A DNA stretch of 64,000 nucleotides from Okapia johnstoni. Lineage: Eukaryota > Chordata > Mammalia > Artiodactyla > Giraffidae. The position numbers were made by a program, and so were the translations under genes. Where the stretch lies: positions 28,519,405 through 28,583,404 of the forward strand of contig CM044322.1 of the NCBI GenBank assembly GCA_024291935.2, in the 5' to 3' direction. Shown here in pieces: positions 33,898 to 44,500 of this stretch. Below the pieces are notes generated by a model. The model was not told the DNA's origin and did no database searches. It worked only from the letters and a program-made list of their open reading frames with translations. The first letter of the stretch is position 1, and every line of letters starts with the position of its first letter.

Positions 33898-34485
33898 TCT
33901 GTTGACTTGTTAGACATCATCTATTTTATTCTTCTTTTAGTTGTTACCATAAAGATGGAAACATGCTTGCTTCATCTATTAGCTCTACTGTAACTGAGTA
34001 CCATGTAGGTACCTTTAACTCTTCTGACCCTCTCTGGTATCTTGTGTTATTGCTGTGATATTTGTTAATTCTACATATATTTAAAACCCTGTAAGTGAGT
34101 ATCATTATTGTTTTATATAGAAAAAACTCATTTGTAGTTATTCACTTAGTTATCCTTTCTGTGCATGTAATTGTCTCATGAATTCATTTCTCCAGGTTGG
34201 GATAATTTTCCTTTTGTCTGAGAACTTTTTAATATTTATGTGTGTGCATGTGTGTTGTTGCCATGTCAGTTTTTTCAGTTTGTGTCGGCAAAATTTTTTT
34301 TGGCTTTCCTTAAAAAAACAACTTTATTGAGCTTTATTTACATACCACTAAATTTGTGTTTTAAATACACAAGTCACTGAATTTTAGTATATTTGCAGAG
34401 TTGTACAACCATCACCACAAGCTAATATTAGAACATTTCCATCACCTTTGACAGAAACCTCCTGCCTATTTAAAATCACTCCTCT
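33898..34485 (-). mobile_element. L1M, antisense
   Basis: AT-rich inverted L1 including 'ttaaaaaaacaactttattg' and 'agttgtacaaccatcaccac', hallmark L1 3'-UTR text, up to the CHR insertion. Confidence 0.7.
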
Positions 34486-34700
34486 AGTATTTCCCCAGTG
34501 ATCCAGTGGCTAAGACTCCAAGCTCCCAATGCAGGGGGCCCAGATTTGATCCCTGGTTGGGGGCACTACTTCCCATATGCTGCAACTAAAATATACTGCA
34601 TGCCACAACTAAGACATGGCACAGTGAAAGAAAGAGAGAGAGAGAATGAAACACAAAAAATAAACAAACAAAAAACCTAACCTGTCTTTAAAAAACAAAT
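34486..34700 (+). mobile_element. CHR-type SINE
   Basis: Sense tRNA-derived SINE ('tttccccagtgatccagtgg', 'tttgatccctggttgggggc', 'actgcatgccacaactaag') with an A-rich tail. Flanks 'atcactcctctag' and 'gtcactcctag' look like a diverged target duplication. Confidence 0.82.
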
Positions 34701-35420
34701 GAAGTCACTCCTAGTTGCCTCTTCCAGCTCTTGGCAGCCACTAATCTACTTTGTGTCTCTAAACATTTGACTTTTTGGGACACTTTTGTAAATGGAGTCA
34801 CACAATATGTACCCTTTTGTGTCTGGCTTCTCTTAACGAGCATAATGTTTTTAAGGTTCATCCATGTGGTAGTGTGAATTAGTACTTTGTATGGCTTAAT
34901 ATATCTGTTGCAATGATAGACCACATTTTGTTTATCATTTGATAGTCAATGGACATTTGAATTGCCTCCTTTTTTAGGGATTTTGTGTATAAAGCTGCCG
35001 GAATGCTTGTGTACAGGTTTTGCGCAGATGTATGTTTTCATTTCTCTCGGGAATACAACTAGGGGTGGAGCTGCTGGGTTAGTCTGTGTTTAAATTTTAA
35101 AGGAATTGTTGGCCTTTAATTTCAAAGTTATTTTCTCTTACATCACCAGGCTAAGTTGGTAGTTATTTTATCCCAGCACTGCATAACTATTACAGTGTCT
35201 CCTGTCATCTCTGTTAAAAAGTCTACTGTCAGTCCTATGAAGGCATTTTTTCCTCAATTCTAGAATTTCTATATATGATTGTTCATGGATTCCAAATTTC
35301 TGGTGGAATTTTTCTATTTTCTTAAATATATATTTGTTAAGCCTTTTCTGATAACTCTGGTATCTGGATCACCTACGGGTCTGTTTCTATTGCTTGTTTT
35401 TATTTTTCCTCTCTTGATTA
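34701..35420 (-). mobile_element. L1M, antisense
   Basis: 'gtgtctggcttctcttaacg', 'aaggttcatccatgtggtag' and 'aaagctgccggaatgcttgt' continue the inverted L1. The last 300 bases are a more 5' ORF2 segment. Confidence 0.8.
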
Positions 35421-35423
35421 GGC

Positions 35424-35715
35424 CCAGGGTATCAGTTTCCTGGGGCTGCTGTAATGAATTGCTATAAACCAGTGGGGGAAGTGCCAAACACCAATAGTAT
35501 CTTACTCTTTCACAGTCCTGGAGGCCAGAGGTTCAAAATCACCGTGGTGACAGGGCAGCATTCCCTGCATGAGCTTTAGTGGCGATTTTGTTTCTTGCCC
35601 CTTTAGGCTTCTGGTGGCTGCTCCCCTCCAGTCTCTGTTTCCATGGCCACATGGCACGCACCTTTTCCTCTTGTGTGTCTGGAATATATGTGCTCCAGGG
35701 TTTAAAGCTATGTTG
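35424..35715 (-). mobile_element. MLT1-type MaLR LTR
   Basis: Antisense: 'atcagtttcctggggctgct', 'ttcacagtcctggaggccag', 'ttaggcttctggtggctgc'. Confidence 0.72.
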
Positions 35716-35768
35716 GGAGGAGAATTGGCCACCGGTAAGTTATAGTGAAATGGAAAATGTATGATACT

Positions 35769-35972
35769 GACATACATGCTTAGTTGCTTCAGTCATATCC
35801 AGCTCTTTGCAACCCCATGGACTGTAGCCCACCAGGCTCCTCTGTCCACGGGATTCTCCAGGCAAGAATACTGGAGTGGGTTGCCATGCCTTTCTCTAGG
35901 GAATCTTCCTGACCCATGGATCGAACCCATGTCTCCTGCATTTTAGGCAGATTTTTTACCAACTTGGCCACC
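35769..35972 (-). mobile_element. Bov-tA SINE
   Basis: Antisense Bov-tA with a perfect 15-bp target duplication AAAATGTATGATACT (35754-35768 and 35973-35987). Confidence 0.96.
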
Positions 35973-35987
35973 AAAATGTATGATACT

Positions 35988-36560
35988 ATATAATAAATAT
36001 ATTATAAAATTAAAATTATTTTAATCCTGAGCAGGAAACAGTTATTTCTTTATAAAACTGAACTGTGTTGCATGTGATTCAACTACCAAAGGTAGGTTTT
36101 TTTTCCTTTTTCTTTAATTGAGAAATAAGTTGATAGGAAATATAGAGCATATTTTAGAAGGACATCTCAACTCTGCAATGGATTGTGGAGAACTGTGTTG
36201 AAGAGGGGCTGGGAATTCTTTGGCCTTGAGCTCTCTGTCCATTTTACCTGCTCTTTCCAATATCACATCCAACATGGTGAGATATGCAACATGGTACTCT
36301 TAGCAGGGGTTCCAGGGTCTGGCTGCCTGTCTCCGAGTCATTCCCACCCCCCTACCCATAACTCACCTGTGCCTTGGTTTCCTCAACTCGAAACTGGGGA
36401 AATGCTAACAAAGCTGCTGATGGGCTTGTTGTAGGGATTAAATATGGGCAGCGCATTAAGAGAACAGGCTCTCAACATAGGGTAAATGCTCAGCAAGAGT
36501 TAGAGAGTCATTTCTGCATAATTCTAGGTCTTCTTCTTTATATGAATATACAGAATCTTC
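35988..36560. other. Unassigned, AT-rich then mixed
   Basis: No gene or repeat is recognised. The 'gaaactggggaaatgctaac' region near 36392 faintly recalls a MIR. Confidence 0.35.
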
Positions 36561-36770
36561 CTTCAGTTCATTTCACTTGCTCAGTTGTGTCCGACTTTTT
36601 GCGACCTCATGGACTGCGGCATGCCAGGCTTCCCTGTCCATCAACAACTCCCGGAGCTTGCTCAGACTCATGTCTATTGAGTTGGTGATGCTATCCACAC
36701 TGGAAAAGGCAATGGCAAACCACTTCAGTATTCTTGCTTTGAGAACTCCATGAACAGTATGAAAAGGAAA
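36561..36770 (-). mobile_element. Rearranged BovB fragment
   Basis: 36561-36700 is the antisense BovB 3' end. 36701-36770 ('ggaaaaggcaatggcaaacc', 'gaacagtatgaaaagg') matches a 5'-proximal BovB segment in the opposite (plus) orientation. The middle of the element is absent. An inverted, deleted copy is the simplest reading; a BovA-related match for the second part is possible. Confidence 0.75.
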
Positions 36771-37813
36771 AAATCTTTCAGAACTGCCAAACCCATCTAC
36801 CATTCTTGGGTACCTATAGTGAAAACAAACCTCTAATTTAATGGAAAGAAAGGGTTAGAAAAGACAAAAAGCATGTAAGCGCCTGCCTGCTGCCTCCAGC
36901 CCAGGTTGCTGTCTCAGGAAGACACCCGCCGCTCCCCTGACACACCTGGCTGCACTCCAAGCCACCAGGCCTTCCCGGGTCTCTGCCTCCACTGCTAATA
37001 GTTTCACCCCTCCTTCATCGGTCTATCTTAGTGGTGGTTTCGACCACATGAAATCTTTATGGTGTAGACAGGGACTTAATCAGGGTCCATCAGAAATCTG
37101 TGTTGTGGAGCACAAAGTTGAAACAGGACCCCAGAGCGTCCCAGGTGGGGGGCTTGGTTCTCAGTTCACTTGAGCAAACTTCTTTCTTTTCCACCTGAGC
37201 CCAGATCCTCCAACACGATGCTTGCCTCAGAGATGCCCAGGATTAGGGTAAGACCAGGAGGCATCCAGGCTCTCATCTCAGGGATGGTGGGAGTAATCAC
37301 TGGAAATGTGAAGTTTAAGTCTGTGTACCACCCAGGATAACTGGGCTATTGGAGGCTTTAAAAGTAAGCTGTAAATTCCCCTGACAACACAGCCTAGGTT
37401 TGTTTCTTCCTCATATCACAGTCTCATGAGATCTAGGAGGGTCACCTTGGTAGGAGTCCCAGGTGGTCTCAGGGACCCAGGCTGCTTCCTTCTGCAGCAC
37501 GTCTTGTGGGCCCTTGCTTCTGCCCTATGTATCGGGGTAGGGACCAGAGGAGTCAGGGCTCTGCCGGCTGCCCTCCCTTCCTGCACCTCCCCCCATCCCT
37601 GCCCTTACCTGGATTGCTATTGGCTGGACCCTGTTACATGACCAGTCTGGGCTGGGGCTCAGTGATGAACAGTAGTTCCTGCCACTCTTTGCTTTGTGTT
37701 TTTTAACAAGAAAGTGTGCTCTGCCAGCTATGGTGACATAAGCTTGTGGCTCAAGGAGAGGAGCGGGCATGTTTCCAGATTCCCAAAGAAGGAGGAGAAA
37801 GATCAATGCAAGC
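36771..37813. other. Unique sequence
   Basis: No gene or repeat is recognised. Confidence 0.4.
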
Positions 37814-37825
37814 AAGAAATGGGCT

Positions 37826-38090
37826 TGGCTTCCCTGGGGTCCAATGGTTAAGAATCCACCTGCCAATGCAGGGGACATGGGTTTGAGCCCCAGTCTGGGA
37901 AGATTCCACATGCTATGAGCAACAAAGCCTGTGCTCTAGAGGCCATGCCCAGCAACAAGAGAAGCCACCACTATGAGAAACCCAAGCACTGCAACTAGGG
38001 AGAGCCCCTGCTCGCTGCAACTGGAGAAAGCCCCTACAGCAACAAAGACCCAGTGCATCCATAAAAACCCACGCTTATTTAAAAAAAAAA
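37826..38090 (+). mobile_element. CHR-type SINE (CHR-2-like)
   Basis: Full-length sense copy ('ggcttccctggggtccaatg', 'actatgagaaacccaagcac') with poly(A). A perfect 12-bp target duplication AAGAAATGGGCT flanks it (37814-37825 and 38091-38102). Confidence 0.95.
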
Positions 38091-38102
38091 AAGAAATGGG
38101 CT

Positions 38103-38167
38103 GAACTGTGTCCTCCCTTCCCCCGCCAGATTCTTATGTTGAAGCCCTGAACTTTCAATATCTCAGG
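38103..38167 (+). mobile_element. MLT1-type LTR, 5' part
   Basis: 'agattcttatgttgaagccc' is the MLT1 5' region. It is interrupted by SINEs at 38168 and resumes at 38511. Confidence 0.75.
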
Positions 38168-38372
38168 TGTGTGTTAGTCGCTCAGTTGTGTCCGACTCAT
38201 TGTGACCCCATGGACTGTAGTCCACCAGGCTCCTCTGTCCATGGAATTCTCCAGGCAAGGACAATGGAGTGAGTTGCCATTTCCTTTTCCAGGGGATCTT
38301 CCTGACCCAGGGATTGAAACCAGGTCTCCTGCATTGAGGCGGATGCTTTACCATCTGAGTTACTAGGAAAGC
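38168..38372 (-). mobile_element. Bov-tA SINE in MLT1
   Basis: Antisense full Bov-tA. 'tctcagg' occurs before it (38161-38167) and after the adjoining partial SINE (38504-38510), so the pair appears inserted as one block. Confidence 0.92.
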
Positions 38373-38385
38373 CCATAACGTTTAA

Positions 38386-38500
38386 CTAACTGGAGTGGGT
38401 AGCCTTTCCCTTCCCCAGGGAATCTTCCCAACTCAGGGATTGAATCCAGGTATCCCACATTGCAGGTGGATTTTTTACCAGCTGAGCTAGAAGGGAAGTA
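38386..38500 (-). mobile_element. Partial Bov-tA SINE, tandem to the previous
   Basis: 'ggagtgggtagcctttccct' to 'gagctagaagggaag', the tRNA-head half of an antisense Bov-tA2, in the same orientation as its neighbour. Confidence 0.88.
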
Positions 38501-38510
38501 GTGTCTCAGG

Positions 38511-38825
38511 ACATGACCATATTTGGAGCTGGGGTCTTTACAGAGGTGATTAAGTTAAATGAGGTCATTAAGGTGAACACTGATCTAAGGTGACTGGTGT
38601 CCTAATGGGAAGAAGAGGTCAGGACACAGACCCACATGGAGGGACAACCATATGAGGACACAGGGAGAAGACAGCCATCTACACGTCAGGGAGAGAGGAC
38701 TCAGGAGAAACCAGTGTGCTGACACATTGATACTGGACTCAGGAATTAACGAGAGAATGAATTTCTGTTGTTTAAGCCACCTTATCTGTTGTACTTTTCT
38801 TATGGAAGCCTGAGCAGATGTCAAC
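38511..38825 (+). mobile_element. MLT1-type LTR, 3' part
   Basis: 'acatgaccatatttggagct', 'ggtgattaagttaaatgagg', 'gtgtcctaatgggaagaaga', 'tctgttgtttaagccacc'. It completes the LTR begun at 38103. Confidence 0.82.
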
Positions 38826-39313
38826 TACATCAATTGTGAAATGTACATCCTGTTCATATCTGCTGAAAAAAGCTTGCCGTTGTTCATCAGGAAAGATGTT
38901 TTTAGAAAGAAGAACCATGAGCCCACGGCTGTGATGCCTCCATGGCACCATCTCCTGGAGAGAATGCTCTTAGCTGGTGCAAAAATGGGTGCTCTCCAGA
39001 TCTGGTTCCTCTCACCTGGTGACTGGTTGTTATTCTTAAGAACAGGAAGCAGGTACTCATGGGCATCTTCATGTCGATCAGGGAAAGAATCATCACCCAG
39101 ACTTTGCCATTGTGCCTCGGCTCTCCTGGCCATGCAGTGTCCTGAGCCGAGCCTGACCCAGCCCTGGCATCCAGCCAGCCCAGCGCCCAGCTCAGCTCTG
39201 TCTTGGTGCTTAGATGGGGCCTGTTCTGAGTCAGATCCCTATAATATTTGCTCCCTGAATGAAAGAGCCACAGTGTTCCAGACCCCAAGCTTATCTAACT
39301 CCACCCCATCCCT
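38826..39313. other. Unique sequence
   Basis: A 170-codon plus frame and a 128-codon minus frame overlap here without domains. No gene is called. Confidence 0.4.
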
Positions 39314-40094
39314 GTTTGTTTGTTCAGTTGCTCAGTCATGTCTGACTCTGTGACCCCATGGACCGCAGCATGCCAGGATTCCTTGTCCTTCCTGATCTCC
39401 TGGAGTTTACTCAAATTCATGTCCAATGAGTCAGTGATGCCATCCAACCATCTCATCCTCTGTCACCCCCTTCTCCTGCCCTCAGTCTTTCCCAGCATCA
39501 GGGTCTTTTCCAGTGAGTCGGCTCTTCCCATCAGGTGGCCAAAGGATTGGAGCTTCAGCTTCAGCATCAGTCCTCCCAAAGAATATTTGAGGCTTGATTT
39601 CCTTTAGGATTGACTGATTTGATCTCCTTGCAGTCCAAGGGACTCTCAAGAGTCTTCTTGGGCACCACAATTCAAAAGCATCAATTCTTTGGCTCTCAGC
39701 TTTCTCTGTGGTCCAACTCTCATATCCATGTGTGGCTACTGGAAAAACTATAGTTCTGACTGTGCAGATCTTTGTCGGCAAAGTGATGTCTCTGATTTTA
39801 ATACACTGTCTATGTTTGTTATAGCTTTCTTCCAAGGAGCAAGCATCCTTTAATTTCATGGCTGCAGTCACTGTCGACAGTGATCTTGGAGACCACGAAA
39901 ATAAAATATGTCACTGTTTCCACTTTTTCCCCATCTATTTGCCATGAAGTGATGGGACTGGATGCCATGATCTTAGTTTTTTAAAAGTTAAGTTTTAAGC
40001 CAGCCTTTTCACTCTCTTCTTTCACCCTCATCAAGAGGCTGTTTAGATCTTCTTTGTTTTCTGCCATTAGCATGGTATCATCTGCATATCTGAA
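39314..40094 (-). mobile_element. BovB LINE, 3' 0.78 kb
   Basis: Antisense BovB from 'tttgttcagttgctcagtca' into the RT core; the YADD codons lie at 40077-40088 on the minus strand, and the copy ends just beyond. Confidence 0.94.
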
Positions 40095-40609
40095 TGATCC
40101 CATTATCTAGCCATGTGGCAGGCTGACTGGGACCAGCAGAATCTCTGCCCATGGAGATAAGTGTTCAGGGCAGAGGCTTGGGGCCAACTCAGCAGGAGGG
40201 GCTGACCCTCCGTAGGATACAGGCATGGCCTCCCTGGAGCCTGGTTCCTACTCTGCTGCCCCCACCCCAGCTGCAGAGAATCTAGTTTTTTCTCTTGTAC
40301 CCAGTGGTCCTTTGAGAATTGAAGAAACTAGCATGTACCCCACCGAGGGTTACCAGAACTGTCTCAGTGTTAAAACAGAAAGTCCTGCCTGCTGGAAACC
40401 CCTTGGTCCTGGATGAATTGGGTTGCTGTTTCCCCCAAGTCAGCTTCTCTGGTTCATCACCACACAGACTGTGGTCTGGGCCCCTGCCCCTCCTGTCCTC
40501 TTGTCTCTGGACATGTTCTGGAGCCTAGAGCTGCCCCAGGCACTGGAGGGCCCAGGCCTGTCCTGGGCTCTGCAGAAGGAAAGAACACTTGTCCTCCTGA
40601 CTGCTTCCC
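40095..40609. other. Unique sequence
   Basis: Nothing is recognised. Confidence 0.4.
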
Positions 40610-40870
40610 ATCCTTTGGGTCCATCTTGATGTCACCTCCTCAGAATGGCTTTCTGCTCCCTGAAGATATTATCCTATTATTCTCTCACCAAACTCTTCCC
40701 CCTTTCCTCTTGGACTCACCACAACACATGCAAAATACACCTGTTCTCACTATTTCCTCAGCTTCAGTCCTGTTCCGTGACTGTGGGCCTCACGGGTCTG
40801 TTTTTCCATCCTTGTCACCAGCACGAAGCACAGGGCTGGTGCTCTGAGGCATCTGGCCAGTACTTGAGGG
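40610..40870 (+). mobile_element. L2 LINE 3' fragment
   Basis: 'cttgatgtcacctcctcaga' with 'ccatccttgtcaccagcacg' and 'aagcacagggctggtgctc' follow the order of the L2 3' end. Overlapping open frames are incidental. Confidence 0.55.
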
Positions 40871-41087
40871 GTGGGGGCATGAACCCTGATCCACCTTGGG
40901 CAACCCTGAGCAAGTCGTGGCTTCTCAGAACAAGCCCTGCCCCCCAATCAAGCTGTAGTCATTCCCATCTCCCCAGAAACTTCTCTCCATCTTTTGCAGA
41001 CAATCCTCCCTCACCCTCCACCTTAGGCCACCCTAGGTCTGATTCCTATCACTATAGATTCATTTTGATTCTTCTAGAGTTTTACAT

Positions 41088-41312
41088 ATGCTTGCATGCT
41101 AAGTTGCTTCAGTCATGTCCAACTCTCTGTGACCCTATGGGCCATAGCCCATCAGTCTTCTCTGTCCATGGGATTCTCCAGGCAAGAATACTAGAGTGGG
41201 TTGCCATTTCCTTCTCCAGGGGACCTTCCCAACCCAGGTTTGGAACCTGTGTCTCTTACATCTCCTCCACTGGCAGGCAAGATTTTTACCACCATTGTCA
41301 CCTGGGAAGCCC
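41088..41312 (-). mobile_element. Bov-tA SINE
   Basis: Antisense Bov-tA 'tgcatgctaagttgcttcag' to 'tcacctgggaagccct'. Confidence 0.92.
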
Positions 41313-41329
41313 TAAGTGGAGAATAATTC

Positions 41330-41545
41330 TGTGTGTGTTTTTAGCCTGACTTCCTTTTCTCAGTGTAATTATTTTGTTGTTCATGTATGTTGCTATGTAG
41401 GTAGTTCATCACCCTTTCCAGTGCTGAATGGTGGTTGTATGTGTCCATAGATAGTTCTACCAGATCCATGTATCCCGCCAATGTATCCATTGTATGTGTC
41501 CACCATACAACCATTAGTTATGTATAGATACACTGTGTTCACTAT
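41330..41545 (-). mobile_element. L1M, antisense, with ATCC/GTAT-rich degenerate repeat
   Basis: 'tttttagcctgacttccttt', 'ttccagtgctgaatggtggt' resemble inverted L1 text. The remainder is a degenerate 'tgtatccattg' simple repeat that continues between later SINEs. Confidence 0.5.
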
Positions 41546-41777
41546 GGGGGCTTCCTAGGTGGCACTGAACCTGCTAGTGGTAAAGAATCTGCCTGCCAAT
41601 GCAGGAGACATAAGGGATGTGGGTCCCATCCCTGGGTCGGGGAGATCCCCTAGAGGAGGGCACAGCAACTTGCTCCAGTATTCTTGCCTGGAGAATCCCA
41701 TGGACAGAGGGCCTGGCAGGGTGTGGTCTCCAGGGTCACAGAGTCCGACGTGACTGAAGCAACTTAGCACACACCCA
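41546..41777 (+). mobile_element. Bov-tA SINE
   Basis: Sense Bov-tA 'ggggcttcctaggtggcac' to 'gtgactgaagcaacttagc'. Flanks TGTTCACT(A/G)T at 41536-41545 and 41780-41789 look like the target duplication. Confidence 0.92.
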
Positions 41778-41822
41778 CATGTTCACTGTAAGTATCCATT
41801 GTACATATCTATCCACTGTGTC

Positions 41823-42036
41823 TGTTTAGTCATTTCAGTCATATCTGACTCTTTGTGACCCCATGAACTATAGCCTGGCAGGCCCCTCTATCCATGGGAT
41901 CCTCCAGGCAAGAATACTGGAGTGCATTGCCATGCCCTCCTCCAATGGATCTTCCTCATCCAGGGATCAAACTTGCATCTCCTGTGTCTCCTGCATTGCA
42001 GGCAGATTCTTTACTGCTGAACCACCTGGGAAGCCC
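41823..42036 (-). mobile_element. Bov-tA SINE
   Basis: Antisense Bov-tA 'gtttagtcatttcagtcata' to 'accacctgggaagccc'. Confidence 0.92.
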
Positions 42037-42181
42037 TTCTATTATATATAGATAGATTGTATTCATTTTATGTAACCATCCATCCTATCTATTGTATATA
42101 CCCATTGTCTATATCGATGTATTGTTTGCATTGCATGTTATCTATTGCGTAGCCCACTCATTGCATCTATTGCATGCATCT
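42037..42181. repeat. Degenerate TATC/ATTG simple repeat
   Basis: 'atctattgtatatacccatt', 'ctattgcgtagcc', 'cattgcatctattgcatgc' are imperfect repeats of a 4- to 12-base theme. Confidence 0.6.
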
Positions 42182-42191
42182 ACCATATACT

Positions 42192-42400
42192 TAAGGCTTC
42201 CTTCATAGCTCAGTGGGTAAAGAATCTGCCTGCAATGCAGGAGACCTGGGTTTGATCCCTGGGTTGGGAAGATCCCCTGGAGAAGGAAATGGCAACCCAC
42301 TCCAGTATTCTTGCCTGGAGAATCCCATGGCAGAGGAGTCTGGCAGGCTACAGTCCATGGGGTTTCAAGAGTTGGACACAATTTAGCAACTAAATCACTC
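42192..42400 (+). mobile_element. Bov-tA SINE
   Basis: Sense Bov-tA with a perfect 10-bp target duplication ACCATATACT (42182-42191 and 42401-42410). Confidence 0.95.
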
Positions 42401-42410
42401 ACCATATACT

Positions 42411-42619
42411 CTTATACTCGTGTCCACTGCATGTATCCATTATATGGATGGAACTCAGGCTGTCTCTCATTCCCTTGTTGATGAACTTCTGGGTAATTTC
42501 CATTGTGGGGCTACTATGCATATAGCTAGCTTGAATGTTCACTTACACATCCCTGGAAAGACACATGTTTTCATTTCTTGGGTAAATACCTAGGCGTGGA
42601 ATAGCTGGGTCCTATGTTG
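42411..42619 (-). mobile_element. L1M, antisense
   Basis: 'tgttgatgaacttctgggta', 'cttgggtaaatacctaggcg' and 'gaatagctgggtcctatg' are inverted L1 text. BovB interrupts it. Confidence 0.75.
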
Positions 42620-42644
42620 CAAAGAAATAGAGGAAAACAATAGA

Positions 42645-44084
42645 ATGGGAAAGACTAGAGTTCTCTTCAAGAAAATTAGAGATACCAAGGGAACATTTCA
42701 TGCAAAGATGGGCACAATAAAGGACAAAAATGGTATGGACCTAACAGAAGCAGAAGGTATTAAGAAGAGGTGGCAAGAATACACAGAAGAACTATACAAA
42801 GAAGATCTTCATGACCCAGATAACCACGATGGTGTGATCAGTCACCTAGAGCCAGACATTGTGAAATGCGAAATCAAGTGGGCCTTAGGAAGCATCACTA
42901 TGAACAAAGCTAGTGGAACTGATGGAATTCCAGTTGAGCTATTTCAAATCCTTAAAGATGATGTTGTGAAAGTGCTGCACTCAATATGCCAGCAAATTTG
43001 CACAACTCAACAATGGCCACAGGACTGGAAAAGGTCAGTTTTCATTCAAATCCCAAAGAAAGGCAGTGCCAAAGAATGTTCAAACTATTGCAAATTGCAC
43101 ACATCTCACATGCTAGCAAAGTAAATGCCCAAAATTCTCCAAGCTGGGCTTCAACAGTATGTGAACCGTGAAGTTCCAGATGTTCAAAGCTGGATTTAGG
43201 AAAGGCAGTGGTCACTCAGTCATGTCTGATTCTCTGTGACCCCATGGACTGTAACCTGCCAGGCTCCTCCGTCAATGGGATTCTCCAGGCAAGCATACTG
43301 CAATGGGTTGCCATTGCCTTCTCCAGGGGATCTTCCCAACTCAGGGATTGATGCCGGGTCTCCTGTATTGCAGGCAGATTCTTTACCATCCCAGCCACCA
43401 GGGAAGCGCATTGCCAACATCAATGGCAGAAATCAAATTGCCAACATCCATTGGATCATTGGAAAAGCAAGAGAGTTCCAGAAAAACATGTACTTCTGCT
43501 TTATTGACTACACCAAAGCCTTTGACTCTGTGGATCACAACAAACTGTGGAAAATTCTTCAAGTGATGGGAATATCATACTATCTTACCTGCCTCCTGAG
43601 AAATCTGTTTTCAGGTCAAGAAGTCACAGTTAGCACCAGACATGGAAAAACAGACTGGTTCCAAATCAGGAAAGGAGTATGTAAAGGCTGTATATTGTCA
43701 CCTTGCTTATTTAACTTATATGCAAAGTACATCATGCAAAATGCCAGGCTGGATAAAGCACAAGCTAGAATCAAGATTGCTGGGAGAAATATCAATAACC
43801 TCAGATACGCAGATGACACCATTCTTATGGCAGGAAGTGAAGAAGAACTAAAGAGCCTCTTGATGAAAGTGAAAGAGGAGAGTGAAAAAGTTGGCTTAAA
43901 ACTCAACATTCAGAAAACTAAGATCATGGCATCCAGTCCCATCACTTCATGGCAAATAGATGGGCAAACAATGGAAACAGTGACAGACTTTATTTTCTTG
44001 GGCTGCAAAATCACTGCAGTTGGTGACTGCAGCCATGAAATTAAAAGATGCTTCCTCCTTGGAAGAAAAGCTATGACCAACTGA
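42645..44084 (+). pseudogene. BovB reverse transcriptase, interrupted
   Basis: RTE-clade RT in two pieces. A 5' piece reads to 'KKGSAKECSNY' (42645-43110), then frame damage and a SINE, then 'FCFIDYTKAFDSVDHNKLWK' (about 43492-43550), 'CILSPCLFNLYAKYIM' and 'NNLRYADDTILMAGSEEEL' with the intact catalytic YADD. The endonuclease part is missing and the 3' end is replaced by another SINE. It is not expected to be active. Confidence 0.92.
43206..43408 (-). mobile_element. Bov-tA SINE nested in BovB
   Basis: Antisense Bov-tA between 'tttaggaaaggcagtgg' and a resumed, slightly duplicated 'attgccaacatc' stretch of BovB. Confidence 0.93.
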
Positions 44085-44143
44085 GACAGCATATTAAAAA
44101 GCAGAAACATTACTTTGCCAACAAAGGTACATCTAGTTAAAAC

Positions 44144-44306
44144 TAAATACAGGAAACCCAGAATCAATCCCTGGGTTGGGAAGATCCCCTGGAGAAGGCA
44201 ATGGCAACCCACTGCAGTATGCTTGCCTGGAGAATCCCATTGACGGAGGAGCCTGGCAGGTTATAGTCCATGGGGTCACAGAGAATCAGACATGACTGAG
44301 TGACGA
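44144..44306 (+). mobile_element. Bov-tA SINE, head-truncated
   Basis: 'caatccctgggttgggaaga' to 'gaatcagacatgactgagtg'. The start of the tRNA head is lost at the junction with BovB. Confidence 0.9.
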
Positions 44307-44314
44307 CCCTTTCA

Positions 44315-44500
44315 ATTTCATGGAAATTTAGGCTTAACTTGAAAGGAAACTGTCAGATTGTTCCAGAATAGCTACACCACATCAGCTGAGTTCCAGTTGC
44401 TCTACATCCTTGTCAGCACTTGGCATGCTCAGTCTCTTCCATTTTTGCTGTTCTGACATTTTATTTTATTTTTATGATCATTATTTTTCTCTTCTGCTTT
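44315..44500 (-). mobile_element. L1M, antisense, continuation
   Basis: 'aatagctacaccacatcagc' and 'tctacatccttgtcagcac' continue the L1 interrupted at 42620. Confidence 0.65.

Larger units (their letters stand above)
42620..44143 (+). mobile_element. BovB LINE, 1.5 kb, nested in L1, with nested SINE
   Basis: Sense BovB from 'caaagaaatagaggaaaaca' through the RT core (YADD at 43806-43817) to 'caacaaaggtacatctagtt', where a second SINE replaces its 3' end. A Bov-tA lies inside at 43206-43408. Confidence 0.95.

Noticed and set aside
41400..42180. Possible CRISPR-like array of repeated 'tgtatccattg' words
   Set aside because: Repeats are short, irregular and interrupted by SINEs in a mammalian genome; it is a degenerate simple repeat.
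41091..42400. Possible tRNA genes in the SINE heads
   Set aside because: The A/B-box-like sequences belong to Bov-tA heads derived from a tRNA; they do not form an intact cloverleaf gene.
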